From Isoetes taiwanensis (taxonomy: Eukaryota > Streptophyta > Lycopodiopsida > Isoetales > Isoetaceae), in assembly GCA_021234155.1 (NCBI GenBank), contig JAJEKV010000072.1, positions 2,726,436-2,790,435 of the forward strand: DNA of 64,000 nucleotides, in the 5' to 3' direction. Numbering within the stretch: the stretch's first letter is position 1; the number at the start of each line of letters is the position of its first letter. Under the pieces are notes generated by a model. That model worked only from the letters and a program-made list of their open reading frames with translations. It ran no database searches and was not told the origin of the DNA. Below are positions 45,000 through 56,092 of the stretch, piece after piece. Made by a program: the position numbers and the translations under genes.

Positions 45000-47425
45000 G
45001 TTGCTTCTGTTCTTCCAAAAATCGTGAGCATTTGTTCGGTATAATTTGAAAGAGGAGTTTCTGGGGCTTTTGTCCGTGATTTTTCTTTGCAGTCTTCTCT
45101 GGGATATGGAGGCATGGATTTTGAACGTAGGCGGCATGAGAGACATGTGGAGGATGGAATTATTAGTTCTTTTCTGTCTCTGTGTATTTGCTTGAAGTTT
45201 ATGCAATATTTTTGTTGCAGCATGCAGAAGGTTTTGAAATCTGCGCTTGGCTATGGCAGAGGAGGATTTGAGAGCTTCATGAGTCATCTCAATCTGCGTT
45301 ATTCTCAAACTTTTTGCTGTGAGTTCTAATTTTTCCCTCTCTCGGCATGCATGCCACTATTAAGATATTGGTTTGATTGGTGGAATAGTAACATGAGTTC
45401 TTGCAGATGGCAACTATTAGTTGGATTATGACGGTGGGATAAGATAATACAATTTTTTGAATAATAAAGTTCCATAACATGGACCTGTCTATGCATAAGA
45501 GAAGCATGGTGCATAATGTACAGTTCTTCCTCGAAGTCGTGCTGCATTGATTTCTTTGGTATGCTTCTTTTTTTAGAATTGCTCTATCTCCTTTCTCTCC
45601 ATCTTGGTGATCTATCGTGTTGTTGTATCTTGGTTATGAAGCCATAGTGTGGTGTAGGCTTTTTAGTTTCTTGCCTATCAACTTTCATCATTATAAGTTT
45701 CTCTGTTGCTTAAATGACTGCATCGTAATAATGTGAAAAGAGTCGTCGAGGAAACTTGAATACAAAATGCATGAATTATTGGAAGGAACGTGCAACGTTA
45801 TCAGCTATTTCAAACAACTTTATCAGTAACTAATGAAAGCAAATAGGCCATACACATTGACTTGATTGGATTGGTTTGATGTCCATTTATAAGGAGATAG
45901 AATTGCCAACTTCAGGGCAATGCTCAATCTAGAAGTGTGGTTTTATTGTTTATTGTTCGATCATATAGCATAAATTGTTTCCTTCTTCCAAATGGACGTA
46001 TGTCTGCCTTACGTATATCAGGGCAGTTTGTCTCACCTGATTCAATGGGTGCTTTTCAAAATGATTGACAAACACGAAGTTAACAGTAGCTGCAATTTTA
46101 GAGAGACATTATTCCTCATCTCACTCTCGGATCAAAGATACTACCTTGCATTTTCTAGCATATGAAGGCACTTTGATGCGAAAGAGTATGACATCATACC
46201 ACGTTTTTTGTCATCCTTTGAATGCAACGTGTCTGAAACCAGCTCATCTCTCTCTCATGCATAACTTTCAGAAATGGATGGTCATCTTTTTGAATCCAAC
46301 ACTAGCTATTGTGGTATTCAAACGCAGATATATAGATCAACCACATAGATACTGTGCTAATGCCATGGCAGTTGAGTATATATTTAAGGGGTTTCTCCAT
46401 GTATCTTCTAAAAGTAGATAAATGCTAGAAATAGTATTATTTGGCACTCTTTTAAAGAGCTATAGGTTCTGAGCTATTAACATTTATTCATCTGTTAATA
46501 CTAGGTTGTACGTGGTACTATCATTATTCTCTTGATATGAAAGGTCTCTATGCTGGAAAAATTGCAGATTCCCCAGAAATCTTTAGTGGGCTCGAATTGT
46601 AAAAGGGAAGAAGAAAGAATGGTTTGCTATTGAGAAACAGAAAGGACATTTGTCCTCAGCGTGAGCATTTCATTCTATGACATAGATATTTAATTTTCGT
46701 AAACAGGAGTTCAGTTGGCTTTGTTATGCTTATATTTTTCCCCTTTGTGTGCGTAATTGAACTAGGTATACAATGGGTTGTCACTATTTGCTAGAGGGCT
46801 GTCTTCCGACAGGTGCAGAAAGTTAAGGATGAACTGTGGGCTATGCAAATCGGTCCTATTTACCCAGCTTATGGTTCAACTAGCAACCTCCAAGAACTAT
46901 GTAACCTGTTCAAGCTAGGTTTCGTAACTTCAGCTAACGTAAATTTAGAAGCGTCTATTCAATAGCTTCTACTCAATAGTTTCTACTCTGATGTGCAACA
47001 CATGCCCTTTTGTAGTTTTTATGATCATAGCATGGAAGGGAGCGAATTGTTATCATAAATCATTAGTTTCACACATGAGAGTATTTTTCAAATTTTTGTA
47101 TTCTTTTCCTTGGAGAAGATTTTTCATTATAAAAATTACGATCAATTACCTGCAAATTCTTGCAAATCTCTCAGCAATTGGTAAGAATTTGCTTCTTTCA
47201 AGCTTCTTAGTGGAATGGATATTAACCAGTAACTAGTGCATCAGTCCCATCTATGCATATAAATAAATTTAGCTTCTAAATGAAGCTTTTGTTTACATGC
47301 TTATATTTGAGGTGATGGCAGGTGCAATAATGGTTTGACTTTTAGTTTCCATTTGTCTTGCCCTCATGTACTTATTACTTTCTCAATATGGCCATAGCAA
47401 CAACAAAGAATCTGGCCTCCATTTC
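45000..47425. other. Mostly unassigned AT-rich DNA
   Basis: Two exon-like starts occur on the plus strand: TTCTTTGCAG before SSLGYGGMDFERRRHERHV (45,092) and TTTGTTGCAG before MQKVLKSALGYGRGGFESF (45,221). The two peptides share an LGYG-G-FE pattern, so they may be duplicated exon relics. A 118-codon plus frame at 46,065-46,421 is unrecognised. The rest holds nothing I can support. Confidence 0.3.
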
Positions 47426-47430
47426 AAGTG

Positions 47431-47828
47431 TGCATTGTTGTAAAAATATAACTAGAAAGAGCATTCAAAAACCTATGTATTAACTCTGTATTTCTATTGG
47501 GGACTCCTTTCTCCAGCTCAATATATCTTTTGAGCTGTTAACAACACCAGGGACATACTCTAGCTCTCCATCTGCATTGTTGGAAAAGATTAACTAGAAA
47601 GGGAATTTAAAAACTATGTATTAGTTCTTGACTTCTACCAGGACCCCTTTGTCTTGCTGGAATATATCTTTTGAGTTGTTAACAAGACCAAAGACATACT
47701 CTGGCTCTCCATCTGCATTGTTGGAAAAGATTAACTAGAAAGGGAATTAAAAAAATATGTATTAGTTCTGTACTTCTACCAAGAACCTTTTGTTTAGCTA
47801 GAATATATCTTTTGAGCTATTGACAACA
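47431..47828 (+). repeat. 141-bp tandem repeat, about 2.8 copies
   Basis: The unit begins TGCATTGTTG at 47,431, 47,573 and 47,713 and contains AATATATCTTTTGAG. A further duplicated pair follows: TTGGGTACTKCAT and GTGCAGCTTTGATGGAGCT at 47,854-47,905 and 47,957-48,012. Confidence 0.8.
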
Positions 47829-48297
47829 TGAACATGCATGGGTCCCACTTGGGTACTTCATAATTCTCCTACTTATTAGTGCAGCTTTGATGGAGCTACA
47901 TGCGTGTGCTCTTTATATTAGATACCACTTCAAATTTGTTTTTGTCAATGAGTCCTCTTGGGTACTGCATTTTTCTTACTAAACTTATTTGTGCAGCTTT
48001 GATGGAGCTTAATGTGTTTGTGCTTCCAACAAGTGAAAACAAGTATTGTGGGTGCTCAAATAAGGTAGACGTATTTCTTAGAAATGTTAATACTAACAAG
48101 TGTTATGTTTTCTTTCCTATTTAATCCGTACTTAAAATTTTAAGAGATTTTTCTATCTCAAGGGCTTGAAAGACAAGGAATATGCATATCCATCTATAAG
48201 CTGTAAATAAACTTGGTTGCAGAGTATATCAATGTGCTTAAACATTGATAATGTGTAACAAACTATATTTTTTTGCTTACCATTTAGTCACCTGAAT

Positions 48298-49490
48298 TTT
48301 GCTTGCTCTATTCTAGCATGTCGGGTTCTTTCTTGGTGCAAGCTATGGAGTGCACTTCCGGCGGCCAGGTGAGCTGAGATGGCGGCAGGTTATTCTTTTG
48401 CAGGTTATTCTTTTGCTAGGATGTCGGATTTGCCAGAGTTGAGGCACAGACCTCCATTCTCAGCCTCAAAATCAAAACCTAAGAGTTTCGTCTCAACTGC
48501 TCAACCTGCTTTTGGTGAAGGCTGGATAAAATCTATGAAGTTTGGTAGAAAGCCATCGAATCCCCTGCCTCATGAACACAATATTCAACCAGTTTTCTTC
48601 TCCTAATCCACTCCTAAAACATCTATTCTGTTTAACAGACCATTTCTTGAGCTAAAAATCTCTTCAACAGATCATTCCTTGAGCGAAAAACTGGAAAAGG
48701 AGATTAAACAGACCAAAAATAGGGGATTCAAAGTCTGAACAAGGGTGATGGACGATTAAGAAAATCTCACGCACAGCAGGGATGTGGAAATTTAAGCCTA
48801 ATGGTCATTAGGCTTGCTAATTTGAAGAACTCGAGGCTTTATGGTTGTAAGGGCCTTGGCGGCGCCACCAAACTCGGCGCTGCGAGTGTGCCACCGCGTT
48901 TGACAGAGGCGCCAAGGCCTTTACGTCAAGGCAAGCGGGTCTGCCTTCCGGCAGTTTTTCCATCCATTCTAATCAAGAATAGCAAATCGCTATGCAAAAC
49001 CTGTAGAATCAGGTTAACATCTTGCCTTGACGTCATGGAATAGGAAGGGGTCAGGCATTCTTGCCAGCCCCTGACCTGCAGAATCCAGTCGCGCCATTCT
49101 GTAGGCCAGGGGTTGGCAACAATGCCTGACCCCTTCCCGTTCCACATCACAACGCGTAAAGCCTCTCCTCCTCCAAATTACCTAGTACAAAACTTCGAGG
49201 GCCAATGGCCTAAATGGCTCGGGCCATGGCCCGAGAATTTTTTTTCATTGAACGCCCGAAGGCCAGGGCGTTATCGCCCTTTAACACTCCTAGTTCTAGG
49301 GTTTACACTGGACATGGCTATGGAAGATCTGCAGGTGGTGTTTGGAAGATCTGCAGGTGGTGTTTGGATCTTGCGGCTGTCTGCTAAAACAGAGTTTTTT
49401 CTTTCAAAGTTTTGGTTTCTAGCCATCTCGGAATAGGGTTCTTTTGTTAGGTCGTCTTGAATCTGCTGTAGATGGCAAGGGAGGGGCCGA
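48298..49490. mobile_element. TIR-bearing repeat family X, copy Y with hairpin insertion
   Basis: Matches 44,101-44,856 from GCATGTCGGGTTC to the right TIR, but lacks the left TIR. It extends past the right TIR into about 210 bp shared with 51.89-52.27 kb. Inside, 48,925-49,150 is an extra 226 bp absent from the 44-kb copy. An open frame at 48,379-48,606 (75 codons) is broken in the 44-kb copy and unrecognised. Confidence 0.6.
48923..49155. repeat. Insertion made of two consecutive hairpins
   Basis: The first hairpin has perfect 13-bp arms, ACGTCAAGGCAAG (48,923) and CTTGCCTTGACGT (49,021-49,033). The second has 48-bp arms (49,037-49,084 and 49,096-49,143), centred on GGGGTCAGGCATT and AATGCCTGACCCC. 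It interrupts a copy of family X. Confidence 0.75.
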
Positions 49491-49594
49491 ATGATAACCT
49501 CCATGCTTTACCACTTTAGGTAGACATGCATATATACAAAACACAGTGTCAATTAAAGGCAGCTCAACTATCTATCAATTTTAATAATATGCAC

Positions 49595-50130
49595 TCAAAG
49601 CCTCCTAAGGTTATCAAGACGTGCTTGGAGATCACTATCATCTCCAGAGGCACCTGTCGCCTGTGGCACCCTGGCGCTTGTTAACTCTGCTGGATTTGCA
49701 GGGGTATGGATGAGCTGCATAGATTGATATAATAAAAAAATTATACTCTCAATTAAAACTTTATAAAATATACCTGTTGATCAAGGTCAATCCCAATTTC
49801 ATCTAGAACTTGGATGAATAGCTCGTTAGTTTCTTCCTCTTTCTTCATCACCTTCCAAAGCATCATCAATAGCATCTTCCATTACCTCCATTGTCATTTC
49901 CATTCTCTCGTCCTGCTTTACAAACGCTTGCATAATTTCCTGCAGTGCTAGACTTAACTAACTTCTGCACTCTTTGTTCTTCCCAAATCTACCTTTATGG
50001 CACCTGAAATAAGAATCAATACCTGAATACGCAATGACACTCCTTGCAGTTGGGATTCTAGTCCATAAAACTTTGTAATTTGATGGCAGGTTCGAATAAG
50101 ATCTTTTGCCATCACTCTAACAACACCCTA
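49595..50130 (-). pseudogene. VPS2: VPS2/CHMP2-like ESCRT-III subunit pseudogene (C-terminal part)
   Basis: Minus-strand pieces match VPS2, a membrane-scission subunit of ESCRT-III acting at multivesicular endosomes. From 50,130 comes VMAKDLIRTCHQITKFYGLE then SQLQGVSLRIQ. A collapsed middle follows, then LALQEIMQAFVKQDERMEM, the acidic AIDDALEGDEE and VLDEIGIDLDQQ (donor at 49,773). The last exon, 49,714-49,595, ends SDLQARLDNLRRL, the MIT-interacting motif that recruits VPS4. The N-terminal basic helix is missing. A one-base insertion in the acidic run shifts the frame, and the segment between LRIQ and LALQ is deleted or scrambled with an in-frame TAG. It retains an intron, so it is not a simple processed copy. 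Confidence 0.8.
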
Positions 50131-51885
50131 AAATAAACCAGATGAAAATTATTGGTATGAAGGGAATGATAAAAAAATTGAAGAATAGAACACTGTAGTA
50201 AAAGCTACTTCTCCTATGTTTAGTCATTGAATATATAGTGTGCCTATTTCTGATCCTCAAACTCCACTGGGGAAGGAATCTCAGGGGCAACAAAATCGAT
50301 TTCATAGAAACTAAAGTATTCTTCTCAAAGTTGCATTAAACCATGTTGCCCATTGCATCCCATAATGAAAAAGTGAATTCAACCACTAAATGAACCTTCA
50401 ACGTGATGTTAAGTGATGTTCATGATATTGCACTCTATAGGAGATTCTTAGTATCAACCAGTCAAGAACACTGTTAAAGAAGGCAAAATTATGATGCAGC
50501 TAAAATATAATGAAAAGATGGGGGCACAGAAGTTGTGCATTTGTGCATTTGCACACAACAATTTTTGATATCAATCTCAACAAGCTTACTAGCTAGCAAG
50601 AAAAACTTATCCAACCCTGTTGTGGATCTTCAAATTGGTGGGAGACATCACTTGGAATGCTGTGTTGAAGGTGCAGATGGGAGCGATAGAAATACCGATG
50701 ATGATGCATAGTAGGTCTATTCTCCAGTTTTGTAAATTGTCAACTGCCCACATAATACTCCAAATTACATATCCAAAGCATTCAATGTAAGCAAAGTATT
50801 AAAGAAAGTGGCTTCGCTAATTTAATTGCACAATGGATATCTGGAACATAAGCATCATTTGCAATTTCTCCAAGCCAAAACATATATCATGGATTCTAAA
50901 TTTGAATTACGATCCATTTGCTAGTTTAATCACACTGGCGGATCATGCTATGCTATTAATGCCTATGTAGGTAATAATCTTATAAAAAAAATAATCATGA
51001 ACAGTATCAAACTCCTAGACATACCTTATATTTGTATGAAGCAGCTTACAGTTCAGTGATTTGACAAACCAGTAAATTAAGAACTATCTCTCTCTTATCC
51101 AGGCTAACACCAGGTTGCATGCTACATCCACATTTACCTTGTTAGATGTCAGCTAAGGACCCAAATCATTGATTTGCATCTTGTTTGCATCAAGAATAGG
51201 CCTACAATGATTCTTACCTTGCTACCAGTACCCTGAGCCCAAATTCGAATCTACTGGCCTTGCACAGAGGCCAAGTTTCGACCCAGTTCTTTCCCAGCAA
51301 ACTGCCATGCCGTTTTGATGAAAAAGAAAAGCAGGAGATGGTTATAAGGGCCGCGGTTTTCAGTTTTGGAGAAGCCGAAATAGAGTAGCTGGAACAGAGT
51401 AAAGTGGACAAAAATATTAGGGCTTTGGACGCATTGCCCCAAATTGTGCCCGCATGCTGCAATACAGAGTCAAGCAAATAGGTAAGGCTTTGCCGTTGCA
51501 ACAAAAAATCAAGCAACAAATGGACCCAATGGCATTCCAAAACAATGCCTATGCGCACCACATCAGGACCCAAGCATCGGGCAAATTCATCCCCGTGCCA
51601 GGATAATCAAAACTCCAAAAGCGAAAAATCGGGCTGAGAAATCCCAGAGCTCTATCCACGACGAAGGATGCTACAATGGGTTTGGTTCGATCAGTGGACC
51701 TTGGGATTCTTCAAATCCCACCCACGCATTCTTCAAATCCCACCCACGCAGCGATGCCTTCTGGGCCAAGTAAGCAGGCGACCATGAATGCTTTATGAAT
51801 GCTTTAGATGGAGTTCAAAAAATCCAAAGCATTCTTTCCCTTAAAAATTTTTGCACATACGTGCCAGCACCATCACTGAGCTATA
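50131..51885. other. Unassigned; a possible home of lost VPS2 5' exons
   Basis: AT-rich with no recognisable coding exon. A minus frame of 119 codons (51,573-51,214) is not similar to anything I know. A short tandem duplication (ATTCTTCAAATCCCACCCACGCA) lies at about 51,709-51,752. Confidence 0.3.
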
Positions 51886-51888
51886 TTC

Positions 51889-52275
51889 TGCAGGTCAGGG
51901 GCTGGCAAGAATGCCTGTCCCCTTCCCGTTCCACATCACAACGCGTAAAGCCTCTCCTCCAAATTACCTAGTACAAAAATTCGAGGGCCAATGGCCTAAA
52001 TGGCTCGGGCCATGGCCCGAGAATTTTTCATTGAACGCCCGCGTTATCGCCCTTTAACGCTCCTGGTTCTAGGGTTTACACTGGCCATGGCTATGGAAGA
52101 TCTGCAGGTGGTGTTTGGAAGATCTGCAGGTGGTGTTTGGATCTTGCGGCTGTCTGCTAAAACAGAGTTTTTTCTTTCAAAGTTTTGGTTTCTAGCCATC
52201 TCAGAATAGGGTTCTTTTGTTAGGTCGTCTCAACTCCATTCGAATCTGCTGTAGATGGCAAGGGAGGGGCCGATT
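51889..52275. repeat. Repeat family X, copy Z (3' part)
   Basis: Matches 49,096-49,490 of copy Y, including one arm of the 48-bp hairpin, TCGGGCCATGGCCCGA and a duplicated GAAGATCTGCAGGTGGTGTT unit. The left part of the family is missing. Confidence 0.7.
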
Positions 52276-52759
52276 TGCTTTGATCCAGCATTTGCAGTCT
52301 GGAACAAGCCTTTCTTGCAGCGAGTCAACTGCTTCGACATGGTCGGCAGTTACATTTTTTCCTTCTGTCTCTAGAATATTTTCTTAGTAAGAATTTTTCA
52401 GGAAATCTTGTGCCAAAAATGATGATCCTAGTGCAGAAATTTGCACAGCCCGGTCCCAGGATTTACCACAGAGAAGAAAAGCATGCCGGAATAAGCCTGG
52501 GCTCAAAAAATTACAGATTGGGATGAACAGAGAGCAGAATAGATGATCCGTGGGTTTTTGGCCGAAGCTTTCCTGATCAGGGAGGTGATGGAGGTATATT
52601 GCAGACATAAAAATTTGTGCATGTGATGCTGATTCTACTCTATAGAAACCAATGCCAGAAAAACGTTAAACTAGCAAAGAGAGAAACATTGCATATTATT
52701 GGAGACATTGCTGGTTATTTATATGCCAGTACAAAGTAGTAGCAGACAGCCATTGCCAA

Positions 52760-53312
52760 TCACTCAGCATTTGGCAGAGCAATATTCAGGTTTGATGTTT
52801 TAGGGCACATCTTTGTGCAACCATATCCATTTTTCTCGCAGCAATAATGTTCAATACCTTTTTCGCACATGTAAATGCATCCATAGCCATTCTTGATACA
52901 ACATACATACTCAGGTCCTGATGGGCATAGCTGCTGGCAGCCATAACCGTTCTTGACGCAACAAAAGTATTGAACTCCAGAGTCACATTCCTGGAGGCAA
53001 GTGCCGAAGCCGTTCTTGCGGCAGCAGTAAGTATCTCCCACTATATTACATACATTCCAGGGCGCACAGTTAATATCAGCAAACAGAATAGAATAAAAAG
53101 CTTCAACGTCCAGAATAAATAATAGAACAGAGTAGAGATAGAAGAAATTTCAAGGCAGCAAGAGAAAGCAAAAACCCACATTTGTTGGAAGGAGGATGGT
53201 ACTCCAGCACAGTGGTGGACTCGTCCATGTCTGCATTTACATTTCGAGAGTGCGCAAATTGGACAACAGAGAGAAGGCAGAACAACACAAGGAGCATTCC
53301 AGATGAAGCCAT
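52760..53312 (-). CDS. Secreted cysteine-repeat peptide, 137 aa, two exons
   Basis: Exon 1 is 53,312-53,180 and exon 2 is 53,040-52,760, with a 139-bp intron (GTGGGT donor, TAATATAG acceptor, phase 1). Residues 1-22 form a signal peptide (MLLVLFCLLSVVQFAHS, cleavage likely after AHS). An acidic linker of about 25 residues follows. Residues 48-127 are four tandem 20-21-residue repeats, each CC-x6-C-x3-C around KNGYGC (the first has x7), giving 16 cysteines. The tail is short and hydrophilic. The fold would be disulfide-rich and extracellular or vacuolar. I do not recognise the family; plant antimicrobial or signalling cysteine-rich peptides are the obvious analogy, not a demonstrated relationship. 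The frame is intact. A truncated paralogue lies at 42.4-42.6 kb. Confidence 0.8.
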
Positions 53313-53420
53313 TGCTTATGATGCTTGCTACAAAGCTCAAGCTCGTCTTTTATATGTGGAACATCTTATCTCATATCTTATCTCATGACAGACGTGTCCT
53401 CTGCAGAACTTAGGTCAGAG
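53313..53420 (-). promoter_or_regulatory. Core promoter of the cysteine-repeat peptide gene
   Basis: On the minus strand a TATA box (CATATAAAAG, about 53,347-53,356) lies about 40 bp before the ATG, implying a very short leader. Upstream are two GAGATAAGAT (GATA/I-box-like) words (about 53,366-53,390) and a GACACGTC G-box/ABRE-like word (about 53,393-53,400). These suggest light- or stress-responsive control, by inference only. Confidence 0.55.
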
Positions 53421-53424
53421 ATGC

Positions 53425-53610
53425 CATAGACAAAACAGACAGCCATAACTTGAATTACAGCTAATGGGTTTGACGTCTCAGATTTAGGCACTCTACCGTA
53501 GATTAGGAGGCAGCCATACCTTGAATTACAGCAGACGTCTCAGATTGAGTTACTGTAGATTAGGGGGCAGACGTACCTTGAATTACAGCCATACTGGACG
53601 TCTGTTTTGA
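53425..53610 (+). repeat. Promoter-proximal minisatellite, about 3 copies
   Basis: Imperfect 55-80-bp units contain ACCTTGAATTACAGC, GACGTCTCAGATT and ACTGTAGATTAGG. The repeats sit 120-300 bp upstream of the cysteine-repeat gene and carry several ACGTC cores. Confidence 0.65.
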
Positions 53611-54300
53611 TCAGACAATAATTTTAGCCGATACACATAGACGTGTTCTCTTGTAAGCCACAGAACATGTTCTCTGGTAAGCCATCAATTCCTTATAGGT
53701 CTTACAAAATTTATATTCTCCCAAATGGTCTGAACAGCAAAGCTTGGCTAAATATCTTACATATTTTATGGTGAAATTAGCTTCCCTAATTATCTTTCCA
53801 TATATTTTTATCACTCCTTACTATGTATATATTTTTATCACTCCTTACTATGTATTATGGGATGTTTTTAACTTGTTTTCTGGACCATTGATCTGAGGAA
53901 TATTCTCAGATCAAGGGCCCCTAATTTTTCCTGCGTGCACCCCACGAAAATTTCAATGGTGCAAAATAGACCAATGGCTGGTGCGACAGAAATGAAAAAT
54001 ATGCAAAAAAAGTTCCCGCTATGGACTACCGAAATGAATCCTCTGTTTGCTTGTGCTAAGTTAATCCCTCAGGGCTCTGAATCCCGACTTGAGGAGATGC
54101 TTCACCTGCACTACCAGCTTCGCTTCCGGGACACAGATGAGGACTAGAAATCAGGGCCTGGGAAGCACAGCTCCAAGTTCCTGAACTGCATAAATCAATC
54201 GTTTCCTGCTAGTGCGGATAATCGTAGGCTGCAATCAATCCTGTTCATAGCAATCGGATAATCGCCTCAACAAGCCGAAGGGAAAAAGAGAGGATTAGGC
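53611..54300. other. Unassigned; one coding-like stretch
   Basis: A plus frame at 53,935-54,147 ends SESRLEEMLHLHYQLRFRD plus an acidic tail and stop. It is protein-like but unrecognised. A 25-bp duplication (TATATATTTTTATCACTCCTTACT) lies at about 53,800-53,850. Confidence 0.3.
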
Positions 54301-54318
54301 CACATCCAAGAACCGGCT

Positions 54319-54438
54319 ATGGCAGCATCCACTTCAGCCTACACAGCTAAGCTAGCGATGGGGCCTCTGCGCGCCTCGTTTAAGAAGCCTGCCTCGCTGG
54401 GTGCGCTTGGCTCCTGTTCATCCCTCTTCACACAATAA
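54319..54438 (+). CDS. 39-aa frame resembling a chloroplast transit peptide
   Basis: The frame starts MAASTSAYTAKLAMGPLRAS and continues Ser/Ala/Lys-rich without acidic residues, then stops. That is the composition of a plastid transit peptide with an MAAS start. No mature protein follows, so it may be the first exon of a lost gene or a truncated relic. No donor-like GT with a matching downstream exon was found. Confidence 0.3.
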   Translation: MAASTSAYTAKLAMGPLRASFKKPASLGALGSCSSLFTQ

Positions 54439-54439
54439 A

Positions 54440-55150
54440 ACAGAAGCACAGGGCCACCGGAGTTCTACAAATAGACAGCGGCGTGCATTCTTATCTACGC
54501 CCTAAAAAAATGGCGCCTCAAATTGCAACTACAATGCACAGAACATCTAAATGGCAAAAAGCTGCTCAAAACCGCTAAAATATACGATTTCCCATACTAT
54601 ACACAGCCCAAATCTTGCTCCAGACCATTGCATTCCAAATACGAAACAAAAATAGGGGAAGCTTATTAATGGTGAATAGGTGCCTATTTACCTTTCCTTA
54701 TCTTGTTCCATGGTATTGAACCGGCAATAATAATGCAATAAGAAAATTATCTCATGCAATTTGCATAACACCGAATGTTAATTATTTGCCATATATAGAT
54801 GTTTTCATCTTTCATACTTTGGACAAAGTGAACATAGATGTTTTCATCCTTCATACTTTGGACAAAGTGAACAATAAGTATTTTGCTCAAAAAAGAGATG
54901 CACAGTTTTGAAACCATAATACAAGTAACTTGTTTGTAACAACTCTTTTATCGTTTTCATTTAGATTGTTACTTAAATCAAATGAAACCTAATGGAGCCA
55001 GAGGGTTTTGCCATTGAAGATCTTGGGGCAAATTGCATATCCTCAATAGTTCTATGCATACAAGAATCAAAATACAGCATCTAGCTCGCCTGCGTCAAAC
55101 TGAGAAATTCATTTAATCCAATAGTATAAACATCGTCTTGCTCATCTCTG
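54440..55150. other. Unassigned AT-rich DNA with a 43-bp tandem pair
   Basis: The only structure is a two-copy tandem repeat at 54,794-54,875, unit containing CATACTTTGGACAAAGTGAA. Confidence 0.5.
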
Positions 55151-55155
55151 CATTG

Positions 55156-55838
55156 CTATAGTAAGGATGCCAGGCCTACCTTTAAATGTCTTTCTCTAGA
55201 CTTTTGGTCTAAACTTTTAGGCATATCATGTGATGTTATTACTCGAATTTCCTTATCATTCAGTATCTCTAGCACTTTGGGTGCTGCATTCCCACAACCT
55301 TGGGACATACCAACATCTACATGAATGACTTTGTTATCTCAGGCAGCAATAATTCCCCATGGCATTTGAATAGTATGTCCTAACGTATGGAGGTGCCCAG
55401 CGCCCATTATGTCCTAACATCCAACTTCTAACTTCAGCATTTATCTGATCAACATGAGCAGGAAGAAGGGCTCCATGTGCAAATACTGTACTTCCAACAA
55501 CTAGAACAAGCGAGTTGATACAGGGCCTCCAGGCCTTAAAGAAGCCATTTTTGATCGAACACCACCAGCAAATTTCGCCGGAATTTAGGCCAAGATGGTA
55601 CTACCTTCCCCAATTCTTAAACTCTTCAATGCTTATCACCTCCTTATCACTGCGCTTGTCCTTTCAATCTGTAACAAATAAATGACCTTCAATTCCTGCC
55701 AGCCAAGATCAAGCAGATCCCCTACATCACATCACATTGGATCTGTGATCCATCACATTGGCAAGTTTTAAAGCTACCCTTGTTTTTTCCAAGTCCCCAT
55801 GAACATCCCCAATGAACATCTGTCGACTGCTGGAAGTT
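55156..55838 (-). pseudogene. SLP-type (Shewanella-like) PPP phosphatase pseudogene
   Basis: Collinear minus-strand pieces match plant Shewanella-like protein phosphatases. They are MFIGDVHGDLEKTRVALKLA (metal-binding GDVHG, about 55,815), VGDLLDLGWQELKVIYLL (family GDxxDRG, here degraded to DLG), SIEEFKNWG, LRPGGPVSTRL, LVVGSTVFAHGALLPAHV (the downstream His region), GHTIQMPWGIIAA and VDVGMSQGCGNAAPKVLEI. The NHE-containing segment is missing, and several stops and frame changes separate the blocks. The blocks are contiguous without introns, so it could be a processed copy, although no poly(A) or target duplication was seen. Confidence 0.8.
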
Positions 55839-56092
55839 TTGTTACTAGCTTTTTTTTATCTGGGTAATTGTCATTTAATTTTTCTGCAACATCATCTTTG
55901 CAACAGTATCTATATAAAGTATGAGACTAAAGAAGGCACCTTAATGCAGACGTCCGTGTTCTCGTTAGCATTCCAACCATTCTCTACATTTCCCATTTCA
56001 CCCTTAATCTAAGATACAAGTCCGGCCGCATCTAACACATGAAGGAAAATAAATCTACGCTTCATAGATTTCAGTTGCGAAACTACTGAGCC

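Noticed and set aside
44874-45308. 144-codon minus-strand frame
   Set aside because: It runs antisense to exon-like plus-strand sequence and across a 43-bp tandem duplication; composition is not convincing.
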